From positions 682,001 through 746,000 of the forward strand of contig JAHRHY010000012.1 of NCBI GenBank assembly GCA_019671135.1: DNA of 64,000 nucleotides, written 5' to 3'. Positions 58,898-64,000 of this stretch are shown piece after piece; the stretch's first letter is position 1, and each line of letters begins with the position of its first letter. Under the pieces are notes generated by a model. That model was not told the origin of the DNA and searched no databases. It saw nothing but the letters and a program-made list of their open reading frames with translations. The translations under genes were made by a program, and so were the position numbers. The DNA is from Linnemannia hyalina (taxonomy: Eukaryota > Mortierellomycota > Mortierellomycetes > Mortierellales > Mortierellaceae).

Positions 58898-61800
58898 ATA
58901 CACAACATTACCCCTCCCTTCTCTGCATTTCTATCCCCCCTTCATCAAAATTAAACAAGCAAATGCATTTTTGTGAAAAGCAAAACATCCAGAGAAAGCT
59001 CGATTGGAGATCAGATTACTTTGTGCTGATTGCGCGCACCAGAAAAGGAAAATCTGGGCACCTGGACCCAAATCTCATTTGGTTGTGCTTGGGTTCCCAC
59101 GCATTCAAAGTTACGGCTGCGATGTTCAACTGAAACCCACAGAGCAAATGTATGAAGGGAGAAGGTTGTCGGAATGAGGAATACCCCGCTCATACGCGAG
59201 ACATGGGTATCAAAGCCGTGCAACGCCGGGCAACCTCTGCCAGTCCTGGAGGGGTGCGCAGATCCAGTGCGACAGAGGATGTAGTCGGATTGGACGGAGA
59301 ATGGATAAGTGGAGATGCAGAAAGAGTAAGTGTCTAAGGCCGCAGAAATAGAGCGATTGACGGATACACGCGATAGCTCACAGGTCCATATTAGCAGAAC
59401 CCAGTCCTACGGTAGTGGGTGTTTGTAGTGTAAAAGTAGAATGACCAAGGCTGGTTTATGATGCTGTAACCCAGTTGTATCTACGAGTTTTTGTGATAGA
59501 GAAACAATCGCAGCCATGACAATGAGGAACAGTATAATTTGTTGTCATTTGTTTGTCTGATTATATCGCTGTTAAGACTAAGGAAGAAATCGTAGTTAAG
59601 AAACTGCTAAAATAAACAAAACCTTGCCCACTGGACCCTCTTTCTAACAAGACTGGCCACAACAAAACCAAAAGTAAACTTGCCAACAAACGCTTACCGG
59701 GTAGTCACCAGAGAGGTAAACAAAGCGATCGTTTGTGCAATGTGAAATGGAGTGTGTTTTTTGGTTAAGGTAGGAAGGAGGGGTGAGGGAGAGGGAGTGA
59801 GAAGGAGGAAATGAAGGCAGCAAGAGGAGTGCGAGCAGAGGACTCATGGGGCATATCACAACGTCAGCAAAAAGCGAGACCAAGAAGGATTGGTGGCAAC
59901 AATTACTGATGGCGGGAATCAAAAAAAGTTTTATGGGCTGGGACTCTCAGTCATCCTTTGTGAAAGATGGTAGTTGATAAGGATTTCGTCGATTTCGTGT
60001 GCACTGCTACCTCTCCTAAACTCGCCACCCAACTCACAAGCGCTGTTGGCCAACATCTCAACGAAGGCATGGGCCGAGAAAAATACCAGGACAAGCGAAC
60101 AAACGAGGGGGAGAAAAAAATGCGAGTCGTAGGATAGTAGATACGTTGGGTCATGTACGGTTGGCGCTAGTTGAAAAAAAATGGGGGAGACACTTATTCC
60201 TTTACACCGTTCTTCATTCTCTCCCTGTTCTTTTCCCGATCACTCACGCCATCATCAAAGCCCGAGCTGGTGTCTTCTACCTGGTAAAATAAGAATAGCG
60301 CTGTTCTTTACACACTAAAGTAATTGAATATGCCATGCCTGCCTGTTCTAGCGCAATGCTCAGACAGAGAACAGAGCAAGAAGATCCCGAAAAAGTAAAC
60401 TATTGCGCTAACATACCCAGTATGGCATTGGAAAGGAGAGGTATAAGAGGAAAAGAGATAGACAAAACGCATGCATGATTCCAGGGAGAAACAGTCGACG
60501 ACCATTGGTCCTCGGAAGCGCATCCGAAAGAAGGCAAGCAAACAAGGGCATTGTCCTCTTTTTGGTTTCCGGGGTCTCTCTAGTCATATGTATTTAAAAT
60601 GGCACCACACCTTCCTGCTCACTTCGTTTGTGTCCAAATGGTTTCGAACTGAAAGTCTTTTTTGTCTTCTTCGGTAAGAGAAGGGCGCGGCGATAAAGAT
60701 CGAACAGTGAGAAAAAAAATTAAAAGAAAGGGCTGTTTCTTTACCAAGGATTGGCCTCATGACTCCTTCGCAGTGAATCAACTCTATTTGGGTCAGAGAC
60801 CTTTGTCGTGCCCATGAGCCAATCAGAGCAAGCTAGTCCTCCCAACACCTTCTTCACTATTTTTTTTCTTTCCGAGAGGGTCCTGCATCAACCACGGCCA
60901 CAAAGGAAAAAGGTCTATGTGGTGCAATTGTCCATTCAAGAAACAAAATGAAGTTATCGTCTTTACAAAAGAAGAACAAACATTAGCAGGAAAGAGGTAA
61001 GTTGTCGTTATGTTTTAGGATCAGGGAGTGAAAAATGCAACCAGCTCTTTATTTCGTTTCTAAACCTCTTTCCTTATGTCCCAGCTGACCAAAAGGTTTC
61101 TCACTTGTGCTTTAGATTGGGAGAATGGCGTGTGATTGCCCATCGTTAGCTCGCCTTTATTTCATTGGGTGGATGCATGAAGGTGTCTTTCGGGTATCTT
61201 TAGTCTTTGTACCCTTGTGTTTCTTTTCCTCTCGTCCCTTGTTTGTCTACCCTTTCAATTGAACTTGAAATGAACGGACATGCTCACTTTTTTTTTTTTG
61301 TCGCAGATCGATAGCCTTTGCACTTTGATGTACTACATAGTTAACTTAACTTAACTTGACTGTAGGCTTTGAAAGTGCACCTGCAACTCTCACAGAAGAG
61401 TGGGGGGAAATGCCGAAGTCGAAAGAATCACAACAACAAGACGGATCAGGTTTCCGTGTTAGGTAGAGGTCGACTAACCGTATTTCTCCCTAGAAAGTCG
61501 AAAGAGAACGAGAAGTGGAGCAACCGTGACAGCTAGGCTGAGTATAGATAATGACAGCTCGATGGCGAGAATCAGTTGCACACCGGACTCGTCTGTCGCT
61601 GAATATTTACAGAAGCCCAAGATCGAGGATGCAGTCAGTCGAATCGCACGAGTTCCAAGGTCCGAGGACAAAAGGACAGGTGGCATTTTCGAAATCTAGG
61701 GGGGTGAATTGTAAGCACAGATGGTAGAAGAGCAGTAGTTGCAGTACCAGAAGAAATAAAAGGATGACCAAGAGTACGCATCAGCAGCAATACGAAAGAG

Positions 61801-62332
61801 AGCAGGGTGCGTGTGCAGCCCATTTGTCCCTAAATGAGGGTGGGCGCGGTGATTGTCTGGACCTTTGGTGGTCATTTCCATGCTATCCAATGCATCCAGT
61901 GGGCTGCCGCTATTAGGAACTTCACCCTTCACTATTAACCCCGCGGCAAAAAGAAACTAGGAGCCAATAGGTGACGGGATCAAACGTCCACTTTCATCCT
62001 TGATCTTTTTTTACCCTCATCCCTTGCTCATCCTTGTAGCCCCTTGTCGCCCCCTCGCTGGATAGGACAAGAACCCGTTACCTGGCATCATCATCCAATC
62101 CGATCCCTTGAGCCCTAGTGTCATCTGGCTACCTCCTTCTTTTTCTCTTCTTCGTGTCTTCCTCTGCGAGGGGGATGGCTGCATAAAAAGAAGACACCCC
62201 TGCCTGTGCTCGATTGCCCTTAGTCCTTTCTTCCTTTGCCCAGTTCAACGGCCACATCACACACATACAAAAAGGGCCGGCCATTCTTTCTTTTCCCCTT
62301 CGTCTTCTTTTCTTTTCGCTATCCACACCGCC
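58898..62332. other. Gene-free region, about 3.4 kb
   Basis: I see no gene I can support. Contents include AT-rich spacers, TTAAC x3 at 61341-61356, and minus-strand open frames at 61474-61932. One of those frames encodes a hydrophobic segment (LILAIELSLSILSLAVTVAP) but resembles nothing known and lacks a coherent splice model. The right end is the C/T-rich promoter of the OPT gene. Confidence 0.5.
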
Positions 62333-64000
62333 ATGGCAAATAAATACGAATACGACGTCGAAAGGACACCAAGCGACAAGGACACCAATGAGAATACCCT
62401 CGTCATGAGTGAGGAGGTCGAGAACTCGCGCATCGAGGCTGTTGCTCTGGGTATGTCCTTGACATCTGTTTGCTCTATTCATCTTTCACCCCTGTCGCCT
62501 ACTAACAACCTCTTGTTATCTCTCGCTTCAACACCCACAGTTGTTCCTGTCACTGACGACCCTTCATTGAATGCCATCACTTTCCGTTACTGGATCATTG
62601 CCTCTTTCTTCTCTATCATTGGCGCTATTATCCAGCAATACTACTTCTACCGCACCACCTCTGGATCCTTCTCAATCTTCTTTGTCAACCTGGCGTCATA
62701 CTCCATCGGAAAATTTATGGAAAAGTACCTCCCAGCCCGATCCGTCTGTCTTGGTCGCTACTCCATGTCCCTCAACCCCGGCCCTTTCAACATCAAGGAG
62801 CACGCTCTAATCGGAATCACGGTCTCGACTGCTGCTGGATCCGCATACGCCATCGACATCTTGTCCGCCACCGATCTTTTCCTCAACTACCGCATCAGCG
62901 CTATCGGATCTCTTATTCTCATCATCACTACCCAGTGCGTTGGCTATGGTATGGCTGGTTTGCTCCGCAGGTATCTGGTGTATCCCGCTGAGATGGTGTG
63001 GTGGTCTAACTTGGTCCAAGTCGTCTTTTACAATGGCATGCACAGCACTGGGGAGTTCAAGACCATGAAGATGATCCGGGGGTGGTCTTACATGAAGTAC
63101 TTTTGGGTCTTCTGTACAGGCATGTTCGTCTATGAGGTACACACAATTGCAATTCATGCAATCTTGATCTTTTTTATATATCCGCATTGTCCTTCTACAC
63201 TCGCGCTCACACTAAACATTCCTCGGCATCTTGTCTAGTTCATCCCTCAACTTGTCGCCCCCCTTCTGGTTACATTTGACTGGATCTGCTGGCTGAACCC
63301 CTTCAACAAGAATGTTTGGGCACTGTTCTCATCGATATCTGGCGGTGGAATCTTCTCGCTCTCCTTTGACTGGACTTCGATCGGTGGTGGCACCATGTGG
63401 TTACCTCTATCTGCTCAACTCTGCACTTACGGCGGCATGGTCTTGAACTATTGGATCATCCTTCCCATTTTCTGGCTGAACAACGTCTTGGGAACCAAGT
63501 CTATCGGGAGGCCCTTGACATCGCACCTCTTCTACAACGATGGCACTCCCTTCAATATCAAGGAAGTCTTGAACCCCGACTACACCGTCAACTGGGACCT
63601 CTACAACGCAGGAAAGCCAGCCAACATGGCGCCCATGTACGCTCTAGGCTTCATGACCTCCTTCATCGCCCTGGCTGGATGTGTCTCTCATATCATCTGT
63701 TTCCATGGATCCGACATTGTGAAGAACTGGAAGGCAGCCGTTGGTTCCGATCGTGAGGACATCCATACAAAGATGATGAAGGTCTACCCCGAGGTACCCC
63801 AGCTATGGTACGCTGCCTTCTACGTGATCATGGCAGGATTGGCTATTGTCGCCTGTGAGGTCTACGAACTCCAGCTCCCGTGGTGGGGTCTTATCATCTC
63901 TCTCATTCTCGGATTTTTGTTGACCCTCCCCATCTGCGCCATGGTCGCCATCACCGGTTTTGGTCCTGGGCTCAACGTCATTACGGAGCTGGTCTGTGGA
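62333..64000 (+). CDS. OPT-family oligopeptide transporter (3' truncated by window edge)
   Basis: Exons 62333-62450, 62541-63136 and 63239 onward are open in frame to the end of the window, giving 492 residues of a family usually 750-900 long. After a soluble N-terminus (about 1-50) come multiple membrane segments. FRYWIIASFFSIIGAIIQQY, YSMSLNPGPFNIKEHALIGI (the NPG motif) and QVVFYNGMHSTGEFKTMKMI are OPT landmarks, followed by LLRRYLVYPAEMVWWSNLVQ-type loops and further helices. The family moves small peptides, glutathione or siderophore-metal complexes with protons across the plasma membrane. The substrate cannot be told. The C-terminal half lies beyond the right edge. Confidence 0.94.

Noticed and set aside
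61474..61932. Minus-strand frames with a hydrophobic segment in the 3.4-kb gap
   Set aside because: The pieces do not join by convincing splice sites into a protein with any recognisable family. A decayed gene is possible but unsupported.

Overview
The window is nuclear chromosomal DNA of a filamentous fungus. Genes carry many short spliceosomal introns (about 45-480 nt, mostly GTAAGT or GTATGT donors, some with CTAAC-like branch sites). The proteins are clearly fungal: a Zn2Cys6 transcription factor, a laccase-type multicopper oxidase, an OPT transporter and a GPI-type phosphatase. A kinesin-12 (KIF15-like) motor, a DGCR6-domain protein and GDP-L-fucose synthase point to an early-diverging lineage, Mucoromycota and most likely Mortierella-like, rather than Dikarya. 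That placement is inferred from gene content. I saw no tRNA or rRNA genes, no CRISPR array and no intact transposon. All multi-exon models were spliced by eye and checked for reading frame; none has transcript support.

Layout. 0-11.5 kb: the 5' end of a MGCC-type lipid-anchored protein (-), an RluA-family tRNA pseudouridine synthase (+), ribosomal protein L31 (-), a secreted GPI-type phosphatase (-), a membrane-anchored multicopper oxidase (+) and an unrecognised four-exon gene (+). 11.8-17.1 kb: a mitochondrial-type CoA Nudix hydrolase (-) and two tandem secreted CAP/PR-1 proteins (+). 17.1-28.3 kb: a gene-poor stretch of more than 10 kb holding one gene, a stand-alone response-regulator receiver protein, with about 5.8 kb and 4.7 kb of low-complexity DNA either side. 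28.3-40 kb: a 1169-aa Zn2Cys6 activator-type protein and a 1919-aa kinesin-12. 40-51.7 kb: proteasome subunit alpha-1 (-), a Q-rich DGCR6 protein (+), a glutathione S-transferase (+), a NUDX14-type Nudix hydrolase (-) and a full-length ABCC transporter (-). 52.8-58.9 kb: ribosomal proteins S18 (-) and L19 (+), mitochondrial uS19m (-) and GDP-L-fucose synthase (+). 58.9-62.3 kb is gene-free, and an OPT transporter runs off the right edge.

How the genes fit together. They are not a biosynthetic cluster or a defence island. Two loose themes are housekeeping translation and proteostasis (L31, S18, L19, uS19m, the pseudouridine synthase, the proteasome subunit) and detoxification and transport (GST next to an ABCC glutathione-conjugate pump, two Nudix clean-up enzymes, multicopper oxidase, OPT). 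The most distinctive observations are the kinesin-12 with internal coiled-coil duplications, the CAP pair that shares an unexplained N-terminal block but differs by one intron, two GC-AG introns, start codons cut off or split by introns in the proteasome and L19 genes, and the isolated receiver-domain gene.
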